This document shows positions 55,933 through 63,474 of a stretch of 64,000 bases of DNA, piece after piece. The DNA comes from Micromonospora sp. R77 (GTDB lineage Bacteria > Actinomycetota > Actinomycetes > Mycobacteriales > Micromonosporaceae). The stretch spans positions 2,480,001 through 2,544,000 of the forward strand of contig NZ_JALDST010000001.1 in the NCBI RefSeq assembly GCF_022747945.1, read 5' to 3'. Every line of letters starts with the position of its first letter. Position 1 is the first letter of the stretch. The translations under genes were made by a program, and so were the position numbers. Under the pieces are notes generated by a model, which worked only from the letters and a program-made list of their open reading frames with translations, made no database searches and was not told the DNA's origin.

Positions 55933-55978
55933 GTGTTAACAGGGGCCCCTTCATATACCGGAGGCGTTAAGAGGGGGC
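55933..55978. repeat. Twin GTTAA-AGGGG-CCCCTT element
   Basis: Two close copies of GTTAAnAGGGG(G)CCCCT(T/C)C lie between the convergent deoD and tadA ends. Each copy is itself partly palindromic (GGGGCCCC). It looks like a member of an interspersed family and may also terminate transcription. Confidence 0.6.
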
Positions 55979-55984
55979 CCCTCC

Positions 55985-56620
55985 TTACCTGAAGAAGGCG
56001 CGCAGCAGGGCCGCGCTCTCGGTCTCCAGCACACCGGCGTAGACCTCCGGCCGGTGGGTGAGGCGACGGTCCCGCAGCACGTCCCAGAGCGAGCCGACGG
56101 CACCGGTCTTCGGCTCCCACGCGCCGAAGACCACCGTCGAGATCCGGGCCAGCGCGATCGCGCCCGCGCACATCGTGCACGGTTCCAGGGTCACCACCAG
56201 CGTGCAGTCCTCCAGCCGCCAGCGGCCCAGCCGCTCGGCGGCGCGGCGCAGCGCCAGCACCTCGGCGTGCGCGGTCGGGTCACCGGTCAGTTCCCGCTCG
56301 TTGCGCCCGACGGCCAGTTCCGTGCCGTCCGGGCCATAGAGCACCGCGCCGACCGGGACGTCCTCGACGGCGTCCGGGCCGGTCGTGCCGACCGTGTCCG
56401 GGCCGGTGACGGCGACCTCCAGGGCCCGCCGCATCCAGCGTTCGTGCCGCTGCCGCCGGCCGGTCCCGTCCGGGTCGGCCAGACCCTCGTCAGCGCCCGG
56501 CCCGACCCGGCCGACCGCGCCGGGCGTGGGCTGCCCCGGGCGTACGGTCTCCAGCGCCGGGTCGGTGACGTCGGCCGGCTCGCCGCCGACCGGTCCGAGC
56601 CCGTCCGGGTCAGACCTCAC
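55985..56620 (-). CDS. tadA: tRNA-specific adenosine deaminase TadA
   Basis: A cytidine-deaminase-fold enzyme that converts the wobble adenosine of tRNA-Arg(ACG) to inosine. The zinc motifs are THAEVLALR (His-Ala-Glu) and TLEPCTMCAGAI (Pro-Cys-x-x-Cys). The 211-residue frame has about 60 extra N-terminal residues rich in Gly/Pro/Asp; the conserved part starts near MRRALEVAV (ATG about 56432-56434). The GTG at 56618-56620 overlaps the preceding gene by 11 bases, so either start is possible. The two genes are normally paired in actinobacteria. Confidence 0.92.
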   Translation of the reverse strand: MRSDPDGLGPVGGEPADVTDPALETVRPGQPTPGAVGRVGPGADEGLADPDGTGRRQRHERWMRRALEVAVTGPDTVGTTGPDAVEDVPVGAVLYGPDGTELAVGRNERELTGDPTAHAEVLALRRAAERLGRWRLEDCTLVVTLEPCTMCAGAIALARISTVVFGAWEPKTGAVGSLWDVLRDRRLTHRPEVYAGVLETESAALLRAFFR

Positions 56621-57137
56621 GCAGCTCCTCGACCTCGTCGGCGCAGCCGAGCACCTGGCAGATCTCGGCGGTGACGTCGCCCGGCAGCATCCCCTCGTGG
56701 GCGCAGAGGTTCAGCAGCTTCTGCGCGGAGATGCCCAGGTCGGCGAGGATGTCGGCGTCGCCGACCGGGTCGGCCTCCGGGTCCACCGCCGGCTGTTCCG
56801 TCTCGTCGTCACCGCCGGTGGCCGGGCGCGGCTCGTCGCCGTCGTCTATCCCGGTGACCGACGTCTTCAGGTCACCGACCAGCAGGGCACCCAGCTTGGA
56901 CTCCTCCGCGTACGCGGAGTCCGAACCGAAGATCCGCAGGTCCTCGCCCTCGTCCAGGCGCAGGATCACCAGGTAGGCGTCGTCGGCCTCGACGAAGAGC
57001 AGCGACAGGTCGGCCTCCAGCTCGACGTCGCGCAGCCGGTCGGCGACCTCGTCGATGTCGGTGGCACCGCGCAGGTTCACCTCCGCGGCGGTCCAGCCGC
57101 CCTCGTCGCGCGCCACGGCAGCAGCGAAGTACGACAC
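56610..57137 (-). CDS. tRNA adenosine deaminase-associated protein
   Basis: A 175-residue actinobacterial protein always found next to tadA. The beginning MSYFAAAVARDEGGWTAAEVNL and the end DILADLGISAQKLLNLCAHEGMLPGDVTAEICQVLGCADEVEEL are characteristic. The acidic middle is variable. No catalytic residues are evident; it may help TadA or act separately. GGGGGG precedes the GTG. Its end overlaps the tadA start. Confidence 0.9.
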   Translation of the reverse strand: MSYFAAAVARDEGGWTAAEVNLRGATDIDEVADRLRDVELEADLSLLFVEADDAYLVILRLDEGEDLRIFGSDSAYAEESKLGALLVGDLKTSVTGIDDGDEPRPATGGDDETEQPAVDPEADPVGDADILADLGISAQKLLNLCAHEGMLPGDVTAEICQVLGCADEVEELREV

Positions 57138-57187
57138 GGTCCCCCCAAAATTGGCCTCGGCAGCACGCCGACTCGTTACGCGTGCAC

Positions 57188-57221
57188 GTTAACCGGTCGC
57201 GTCGGCGGGCGACCGGTCAAC
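57188..57221. promoter_or_regulatory. Inverted repeat GTTAACCGGTCGC-N8
   Basis: Thirteen-base arms (57188-57200 and 57209-57221) match except for one position and flank an 8-base centre. It lies upstream of the tadA-partner gene and overlaps the end of the small frame 57217-57444. It could be an operator for a dimeric regulator, or a terminator hairpin. Confidence 0.5.
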
Positions 57222-57444
57222 GCCCCGAAGGGCCGCTCAATCCCGGTGAAAGTGGCTCGACCCGGGACGGTCGCCGGGTGGCGATGAGCTGCCGCAGCTG
57301 ATCGGTACGGACCCGCTGTGGCCGCACCCGCTGTCGTACCGTGCGGGCACCGGCCAACTCGGCGAGGAGTTGCAGGCGGCGGCGGCATCGCTCGGGGTCG
57401 AGCTGCGGGGTGTCCCAGGCCATATTGCGAGCGTGGACCGTCAC
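57217..57444 (-). CDS. Possible small basic protein
   Basis: A 75-codon frame (shorter start at ATG about 57421-57423) giving an Arg-rich helical peptide (LDPERCRRRLQLLAELAGARTVRQRVR). It shows no recognised family and only moderate third-position GC toward its end. The hairpin at 57188-57221 begins at its stop codon, which is compatible with a transcribed unit. The rest of 57138-57495 shows no other gene. Evidence is weak. Confidence 0.3.
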   Translation of the reverse strand: MTVHARNMAWDTPQLDPERCRRRLQLLAELAGARTVRQRVRPQRVRTDQLRQLIATRRPSRVEPLSPGLSGPSGR

Positions 57445-57495
57445 AGCGGGTACGTCAAGGTGCTCTTCGCTGCGCAGCGGAACCGGTACGCCACG

Positions 57496-57885
57496 TCACC
57501 AGAGCGGCCAGTCACCGGCCTGTGCCCAGCGCACCGCCAGCACCGCCGCGGCGATGCTCCAGCCGCCCGCGGTGACGATGGCGATGCCCGTCGCCACGCC
57601 CCGGTCGCCGTACCGGACGAGGGCCAGGGCGGCCAGCCAGGCCAGCCCGCCGGCCACCACCGTCCACCACGCGTAGCCCGCCACGTCGTGCCCGAGCAGG
57701 CCGAAGAGGACCAGCCAGAGCGCGGTCAGCGCGCCGCCCGCGGCCACCCCGCCACCGGTGACCGGGTACGGCTCCCGCCAGGTGGGTCGGGTCGGCGGCC
57801 CGGACGGGAAGAGCCCCGACGGGACGTGCGGCATCGGACGGGCCCCGCCGGACGGCGGCTCACCGGGACCGGCGTTCCAGTTCAT
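57496..57885 (-). CDS. Small membrane protein
   Basis: A 129-residue protein with a Pro/Gly-rich N-terminal 45 residues and three hydrophobic helices (about 47-64, 69-86 and 93-116). It resembles the many small actinobacterial membrane proteins of unknown role. The ATG at 57883-57885 has GGGAGCAGGG upstream; an earlier in-frame start lies in noncoding-like sequence. It is divergent from the M23 gene. Confidence 0.75.
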   Translation of the reverse strand: MNWNAGPGEPPSGGARPMPHVPSGLFPSGPPTRPTWREPYPVTGGGVAAGGALTALWLVLFGLLGHDVAGYAWWTVVAGGLAWLAALALVRYGDRGVATGIAIVTAGGWSIAAAVLAVRWAQAGDWPLW

Positions 57886-58018
57886 CGCCCTGCTCCCTTC
57901 ACGGACCGTACCCGGCACGTCGCCACGAACGGTGACGCTGAGCGACCGCCCGGGTGTCGACGCGGTGCCACGCCGTTCGGCTTTCGTCCCTACGGTAGTG
58001 GTCTGTCAGGATGTCCGA

Positions 58019-58783
58019 ATGCGCTCGCGATCGATCGGACGCCGCCGCGCGCGTTCGGCGTACCCGGTCCTGCTGCTGCTCGCCCCGGCGCTGGTCGCCG
58101 GTTGCGCGTCCGGCGCCCGCCCCTCGGCGTCGCCGTCGAGCGTCTGGGCAGGTCCGTCCGCGATGGCGACGGCCGAGCAGCCGCCCGCCACCCGGGCGAC
58201 GCCGGCGCCGAGCCCCGCTGCCCCGACGCCGTCGCCGACCCGTACCGACCTGCGACACGTCTTCCCGGTCCGCGCCGGCAACGTCGACTACCACCCGACC
58301 CACTCCGCGTACCCGGGGACGGACATCTTCGCCGACTGCGGCGAGCCGGTGGTCGCGGTCACCGACGGGAAGATCCTCGAGGTGAGCCGGGTGGACCGGT
58401 TCGACAAGCGCGGCCCGTTGGGGCCGTACAACGGGGGGCTCTCGGTGTCGCTGCTCGGCGACGACGGGGTCCGCTACTACGGCTCGCACCTGAGCGCCAT
58501 CGCCACCGGCATCAGCGCCGGCGTACGGGTCGAGGCCGGTCGGCAGCTCGGCCGCGTCGGGCACACCGGGAACGCGAACAACGTCTGCCACCTGCACTTC
58601 GGTCTCTCCCCGGCGTGCCGGGGCCACGACGACTGGTGGATCCGGCGCGGGGTGGTCTGGCCGGCCCGCTACCTGGACTCGTGGCGGAAGCGGGGCAACC
58701 GGTCGCCCGCCGCGGAGGTGGTGGCCTGGCAGCGCAGGCACGGCTGCCCGAAGGCCCCGACCACCACCAGCGGCGCCGGCTGA
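58019..58783 (+). CDS. M23-family metallopeptidase lipoprotein
   Basis: A 254-residue LytM-type protein. The signal peptide has a lipobox (APALVAGC). A Ser/Pro/Thr linker reaches about residue 80. The peptidase domain has the first zinc motif in HSAYPGTDIFADCG (His and Asp) and the HLHF motif (second His pair), with VVAVTDGKILEV between. All zinc ligands appear present, so it may be an active peptidoglycan endopeptidase at the cell surface. It has no evident operon partner. Confidence 0.9.
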   Translation: MRSRSIGRRRARSAYPVLLLLAPALVAGCASGARPSASPSSVWAGPSAMATAEQPPATRATPAPSPAAPTPSPTRTDLRHVFPVRAGNVDYHPTHSAYPGTDIFADCGEPVVAVTDGKILEVSRVDRFDKRGPLGPYNGGLSVSLLGDDGVRYYGSHLSAIATGISAGVRVEAGRQLGRVGHTGNANNVCHLHFGLSPACRGHDDWWIRRGVVWPARYLDSWRKRGNRSPAAEVVAWQRRHGCPKAPTTTSGAG

Positions 58784-58848
58784 CGGTCGTCCACCGGGGA
58801 CGCCGGTCGCCCGGCGTGGGACACCCCGCGAACGCCGGCCCGGGCGCG

Positions 58849-58854
58849 TAGGTT
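58849..58854 (+). promoter_or_regulatory. -10 box before the PHP gene
   Basis: TAGGTT lies seven bases before the ATG at 58862, again a near-leaderless geometry; only a weak AAGG could serve as a ribosome site. Confidence 0.4.
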
Positions 58855-58861
58855 GCAAGGC

Positions 58862-59932
58862 ATGAGCGCCCGGGACCCGATCGCCGACCTGCGCCGGATC
58901 GCCTTCCTGCTGGAACGGGCCAACGAGGCCACCTACCGGGTCCGGGCGTTCCGCTCGGCCGCCACGGCGCTCGCCGCGCTGCCCGCGTCGGAGCTGGCGG
59001 AGCGGGCGCGGACCGGGAAGCTGACCGAGCTGCCGGGCGTCGGTGACGTCACGGCCCGCTGCGTGGCGGAGTCGCTGGCCGGCGAGGAGCCGGTCTATCT
59101 GCGCCGGCTGGTCGCCACCGAGGGCACCGACCTGGACGCCGCCGCGACCGCGCTGCGGGAGGCGCTGCGCGGCGACTGCCACACCCATTCCGACTGGTCG
59201 GACGGCGGGTCGCCGATCGAGGAGATGGCGCTCGCGGCGGTCGAGCTGGGCCACGAGTACGTGGTGCTGACCGACCACTCGCCCCGGTTGAAGGTGGCCC
59301 GGGGGCTGACCGCGGACCGGCTGCGCAAGCAGCTCGACCACGTGGCGGCGGTGAACGACGCGCTGCCGAAGGGCTTCCGCATTCTCACCGGCATCGAGGT
59401 CAACATCCTGGCGGACGGTTCGCTGGACCAGGACGAGGAGTTGCTGGCCCGCCTCGACGTGGTGGTCGGTTCGGTGCACAGTGGCCTGAACGACGAGCGG
59501 GCGAAGATGACCCGGCGGATGCTGACCGCAGTGGCCAATCCGCACCTGGACATCCTCGGTCACTGCACGGGCCGGATGGTGTCGTCCCGGCCGGCCGGGG
59601 TGAAGGGGCCGGGTGACCGGGCGCACCGGCCGCGTACCCGGGCGGAGAGCGACTTCGACGCGGACGCGGTCTTCGCGGCCTGCGCGGAGCACGACGTCGC
59701 CGTCGAGATCAACTCCCGGCCGGAGCGGCAGGACCCGCCGAAGCGGCTGATCCGCCGGGCCCTGGAGGCGGGCTGCCGGTTCGCCATCAACACCGACGCG
59801 CACGCGCCCGGCCAGCTCGACTGGCAGCGGTTCGGCTGCGAGCGGGCGGCGCTCTGCGGCGTACCGGCCGACCGGGTGGTCAACACCTGGAGGGCCGACC
59901 GGCTGGTGAAGTGGACGCACACCCGCCGCTGA
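58862..59932 (+). CDS. PolX-like PHP-domain protein lacking the polymerase domain
   Basis: A 356-residue protein. The N-terminus (about 1-75) looks like the helix-hairpin-helix 8-kDa domain of X-family polymerases (RRIAFLLERANEATYRVRAFRSAATAL, TELPGVGDVTA). A PHP phosphoesterase domain follows, with DCHTHSDWSDG, LTDHSPRLKVARGL, GIEVNIL, GSVHSGL, ILGHCTGR and NTDAHAP, supplying a complete set of metal ligands. The palm/nucleotidyl-transfer domain that bacterial PolX has between these parts is absent. A nuclease or phosphatase role in DNA repair is possible. Confidence 0.88.
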   Translation: MSARDPIADLRRIAFLLERANEATYRVRAFRSAATALAALPASELAERARTGKLTELPGVGDVTARCVAESLAGEEPVYLRRLVATEGTDLDAAATALREALRGDCHTHSDWSDGGSPIEEMALAAVELGHEYVVLTDHSPRLKVARGLTADRLRKQLDHVAAVNDALPKGFRILTGIEVNILADGSLDQDEELLARLDVVVGSVHSGLNDERAKMTRRMLTAVANPHLDILGHCTGRMVSSRPAGVKGPGDRAHRPRTRAESDFDADAVFAACAEHDVAVEINSRPERQDPPKRLIRRALEAGCRFAINTDAHAPGQLDWQRFGCERAALCGVPADRVVNTWRADRLVKWTHTRR

Positions 59933-59989
59933 CCCGCCACGGGCAGGCGATCGGACGGTCGGCCCGGCCCGCCCGGCGGCAGCCGGCCG

Positions 59990-60973
59990 TCAGGTGCGGG
60001 TGGCCGGCTCGACGGCGGGCACGGCCGGCGTACCGGCGCTGACCGGGGTGGCCCGGCGTCGGCGGCCGACGACGCCCTGGGCGATCGCCACGCCGAGCAG
60101 CACGACCAGCGCGCCGACCGGCTGGTGCCAGTTCATCCGCTCGCCGAGCACCACGGCTCCGACCAGCACCGCGAAGACCGGGATCAGGTAGGTCACCGTG
60201 GAGGCGGTGCTCGCACCGGCCACCCGGATGTTGCGCAGGTTGATCACGAAGGCCAGCCCGGTGCCGAGCGCGCCGAGGGCCAGCACACTGCCGACCACCC
60301 GGGCGGAGAGCCCGGTCGGCACCGGCGGGGCGCCGGCCACCAGCGGCGCCACCACCGCGAGTTGCGCGGTCGCGACCAGCAGCTGCGCCGCCGAGAGGGA
60401 GAGGCCGGAGTACGCGCTGCCGGCGACGAACTTCTTCTGGTACGGGATGGCCACGCCGTAGCAGGCCGCCGCGCCCAGACACATGAGCTGGCCGGTGAAG
60501 TGTGCCCCGCCCACGCCCTCCCAGACGCCCAGCACCACCAGCACGCCGAGGAAGCCCAGCCCCAGCCCGACCCCCCGCCGCACGGTCAACCGCTCGGTAC
60601 GGAACACGAGCACCGCCAGCGGCAGCACGATCAGCGGGGTGGTGGCGTTCCAGATGCCCGCGAGCATCGACTCGACCCGCTGCTCACCGAAGCCGAAGAG
60701 GGTGAACGGGATCGCCACGCCGAACGCGGCGATGACCACCATGTGTGCCCAGACCCGGGGCTCGCGGGGCAGCCGGTCGCGGAGCACGGCGAGCACCACC
60801 AGCAGGGTCACCGCCCCGGTGGCCACCCGGTAGAGGGTGAGGTGCAACGGGTGCAGCTCGGCGACCGCGACCTTGATGAACAGGAAGCTGGAACCCCAGA
60901 TCACACCGAGCGCCACGAACCCGGGCAGCCAGCTGCGCAGCGCCGCCCGGTCAGGAGTGAAGTCCGTTGTCAC
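59990..60973 (-). CDS. EamA/DMT-superfamily permease
   Basis: A 327-residue metabolite transporter with ten predicted helices in two EamA repeats (about 10-140 and 160-290). It shows WGSSFLFIKVAV at the start of the first and YLIPVFAVLVGAVVLGERMN at the end of the second, both family hallmarks. It probably exports amino acids or related metabolites. The GTG at 60971-60973 follows CAGGGG; another GTG lies 66 bases upstream. It is divergent from the Uma2 gene. Confidence 0.9.
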   Translation of the reverse strand: MTTDFTPDRAALRSWLPGFVALGVIWGSSFLFIKVAVAELHPLHLTLYRVATGAVTLLVVLAVLRDRLPREPRVWAHMVVIAAFGVAIPFTLFGFGEQRVESMLAGIWNATTPLIVLPLAVLVFRTERLTVRRGVGLGLGFLGVLVVLGVWEGVGGAHFTGQLMCLGAAACYGVAIPYQKKFVAGSAYSGLSLSAAQLLVATAQLAVVAPLVAGAPPVPTGLSARVVGSVLALGALGTGLAFVINLRNIRVAGASTASTVTYLIPVFAVLVGAVVLGERMNWHQPVGALVVLLGVAIAQGVVGRRRRATPVSAGTPAVPAVEPATRT

Positions 60974-61088
60974 CCCTGACACTCTGCCCGAGCCGTACGA
61001 CGAAGTCCCGCGAAAATCGGACGCCGTGTCGACCACCACAGCAACCGCCTCACATTGGAGGCGTTGACCAGCTCAGGAGGTGGGCAGG

Positions 61089-61688
61089 ATGGCCATGCCG
61101 CAGAAGTTCGACCCGCTCTACGACCTGGACGGCGAGTGGACGACACAGCTGGCTGACCGCTTCCTTCCGACGCGCGAACTACCCGACGCGCGGTACGAGT
61201 GCGTAGATGGAAGGCTGGTCATGACCCCAGCGGACGCCGGCGCGAACAGCTTCGGCGAAGCGAAGCTGATTCGGATCCTCGGCCCGGCGGCGGAGGCTGC
61301 GGGGCTCTACGTCTATGGCCAGGTCAACCTGACGTTCAACCCGCGCAGTTGGATCCAGCCGGACCTGACCGTGCTGCACACCGTGCCGAAGACGGACGAC
61401 GAGGACCGGTGGGTCCCCGGGCAGTACTGCACGATGGCGGTGGAGTTCGTCTCTCCCGCCGGCCGACAGCAGGACTTCGTGGACAAGCCGCGCCGCTGCG
61501 CCGAGAACGGCGTGCCGTACTTCATGCGGGTCGAGATCGTCCGACGGTTGCGACACGTCTCCGTCGAGCTGCACTCCCTGGGCGACGCGGGTGCCTACGT
61601 CCCGTTGGCAGCGGCGACCGGCGGGCACCGGCTCCAGGCCGACGTGCCGTTTGCGATCGACTTCGATCCGGCGGAGCTGCTGCCCTGA
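61089..61688 (+). CDS. Uma2-family (DUF820) putative restriction-endonuclease-fold protein
   Basis: A 199-residue member of the Uma2 family, which has a PD-(D/E)xK fold. DGRLVMTPAD, IQPDLTVLHT, AVEFVSPAGRQQDF and DKPRRCAENGVPYFMRVE contain the conserved acidic residues and lysine. Uma2 genes are abundant in Micromonosporaceae and cyanobacteria, but their targets are unknown. AGGAGG (61075-61080) sets the start at 61089. It is a single gene. Confidence 0.9.
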   Translation: MAMPQKFDPLYDLDGEWTTQLADRFLPTRELPDARYECVDGRLVMTPADAGANSFGEAKLIRILGPAAEAAGLYVYGQVNLTFNPRSWIQPDLTVLHTVPKTDDEDRWVPGQYCTMAVEFVSPAGRQQDFVDKPRRCAENGVPYFMRVEIVRRLRHVSVELHSLGDAGAYVPLAAATGGHRLQADVPFAIDFDPAELLP

Positions 61689-61728
61689 ACACGGCAAACG
61701 GGGTCGACAGCGGGGCACCCGGTTCCCG

Positions 61729-61734
61729 TAGGGT
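61729..61734 (+). promoter_or_regulatory. -10 box placing the TSS at the DUF885 start codon
   Basis: TAGGGT lies six bases before the GTG at 61741 and TCGACA 19 bases further upstream. No ribosome site is seen. Confidence 0.5.
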
Positions 61735-61740
61735 CACAGC

Positions 61741-63411
61741 GTGGGACGAATCGATGACCTCGCCAACCGTTACGTGGCCGACTGGGCGCCGCTGAGCCCG
61801 ACCGGCGCCACCTACGTCGGCATCGCCGGCTACGACGACCAGCTGGACGACCTCTCCCCCGAGGGCTACGCGGCCCGCGCCGAGCTGACCCGGCGCACCC
61901 TGGCCGACCTCGACGTGACCGAGCCCGACTCGGAGTCGGAGCGGACCGCCAAGGAGGCCATGCAGGAGCGCCTCGGCCTGGAGCTCGCCCGGCACGAGGC
62001 CGGCGAGACGACCAGCGAGGTCAACGTGATCGCCAGTGGGCTCCATGAGATCCGCATGGTCTTCGACCTGATGCCGACCGAGGGCGACGACGCGAAGGCC
62101 AACGTCGCCGCCCGGCTCAACCGGTTCGCCGGGGCGCTGGAGGGCTACAAGACGACCCTGCGGGAGGCGGCGGCCGCCGGCCGGGTCAGCTCCCGGGCCC
62201 AGCTGGTGGAGGTCGCCAAGCAGTGCGACGTCTGGACCGACCCGGCGGGCGACAACTTCTTCCACGGTCTGGTCGAGCGGCTCGGGGCAGAGGGCACGCT
62301 CGGCGCCGAGCTGCGCAAGGGTGCCGCCGCGGCCACCGCCGCCACCGCCGGGTTCGGCGAGTTCCTCCGCACCGAGTTGGCCCCGCAGGGTCGGGAGAAG
62401 CAGGCCGCCGGCCGCGAGCGCTACGAGTTGGCCTCGCAGTACTTCCTCGGCGCGAAGGTCGACCTCGACGAGACGTACGCCTGGGGTTTCGCGGAGCTGG
62501 CCCGGCTCGAGGCGGAGATGCGGACGGTGGCCGGCCGGATCGCCGGCCCCGGTGCCACGGTCGACGAGGCCGTGGCCAGGCTGGACGCCGACCCGGCGCG
62601 GACGATCCAGGGCAAGGAGGCGTTCCGGGACTGGATGCAGGCGCTCGCCGACAAGGCGATCAGCGAGCTGCACGGCACCCACTTCGACATCCCGGAGCAG
62701 GTCCGCCGGATCGAGTGCTGCCTCGCCCCGACCAGCGACGGCTCCATCTACTACACCGGCCCCAGCGAGGACTTCTCCCGCCCGGGGCGGATGTGGTGGG
62801 CGGTGCCGCAGGGCATCACCGACTTCTCCACCTGGCGCGAGGTGACCACGGTCTACCACGAGGGCGTGCCGGGTCACCACCTCCAGGTCGCGCAGACCGC
62901 GGTCCGGGCCGAGCTGCTCAACCGCTGGCAGCGGCTGCTCTGCTGGGTGTCCGGGCACGGTGAGGGCTGGGCGCTCTATTCGGAGCGTCTGATGGACGAC
63001 CTGGGCTATCTGGAGGACCCGGGCGACAAGCTCGGCATGCTGGACGGGCAGGCGTTCCGCGCGGCCCGGGTGATCGTCGACATCGGCATGCACCTGGAGC
63101 TGGAGATCCCGAAGGACAATCCGTTCGGGTTCCACCCGGGCGAGCGGTGGACGCCGGAGCTGGGCTGGGAGTTCATGCGGGCGCACTGCCGAGTGCCGGA
63201 CGAGAACCTGCGGTTCGAGCTGAACCGCTATCTGGGCTGGCCGGGGCAGGCTCCGTCGTACAAGGTGGGCGAGCGGATCTGGCTGCAGGCCCGGGACGAG
63301 GCGAAGGCCCGCAAGGGCGCCGACTTCGACCTGAAGGAGTTCCACCGGCAGGCGCTCGACCTTGGCTCGCTGGGGCTGGACCCGCTGCGCCGGGCGTTGG
63401 CCCGCCTCTGA
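61741..63411 (+). CDS. DUF885-family putative zinc peptidase
   Basis: A 556-residue DUF885 protein, full length. The metal motif YHEGVPGHHLQ (about residues 376-386) contains the HExxxxHH-like pattern typical of this family, and the downstream Glu is in SGHGEGWALYSERLMDD. The fold is related to M32-type carboxypeptidases. No signal peptide is visible, so it is probably cytoplasmic. Peptide substrates are inferred from the fold. It is probably transcribed from its own leaderless promoter. Confidence 0.93.
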   Translation: MGRIDDLANRYVADWAPLSPTGATYVGIAGYDDQLDDLSPEGYAARAELTRRTLADLDVTEPDSESERTAKEAMQERLGLELARHEAGETTSEVNVIASGLHEIRMVFDLMPTEGDDAKANVAARLNRFAGALEGYKTTLREAAAAGRVSSRAQLVEVAKQCDVWTDPAGDNFFHGLVERLGAEGTLGAELRKGAAAATAATAGFGEFLRTELAPQGREKQAAGRERYELASQYFLGAKVDLDETYAWGFAELARLEAEMRTVAGRIAGPGATVDEAVARLDADPARTIQGKEAFRDWMQALADKAISELHGTHFDIPEQVRRIECCLAPTSDGSIYYTGPSEDFSRPGRMWWAVPQGITDFSTWREVTTVYHEGVPGHHLQVAQTAVRAELLNRWQRLLCWVSGHGEGWALYSERLMDDLGYLEDPGDKLGMLDGQAFRAARVIVDIGMHLELEIPKDNPFGFHPGERWTPELGWEFMRAHCRVPDENLRFELNRYLGWPGQAPSYKVGERIWLQARDEAKARKGADFDLKEFHRQALDLGSLGLDPLRRALARL

Positions 63412-63420
63412 GTGGTGGGA

Positions 63421-63450
63421 CCGGGGGCGGGTGGATCGACCCGCCCCCGG
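63421..63450. terminator. Bidirectional terminator
   Basis: A perfect 12-base stem (63421-63432 with 63439-63450) and a six-base loop, nine bases after the DUF885 stop and before the convergent last gene. Confidence 0.88.
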
Positions 63451-63474
63451 TGCCCGGTGGTGGTGGGACGGAGG

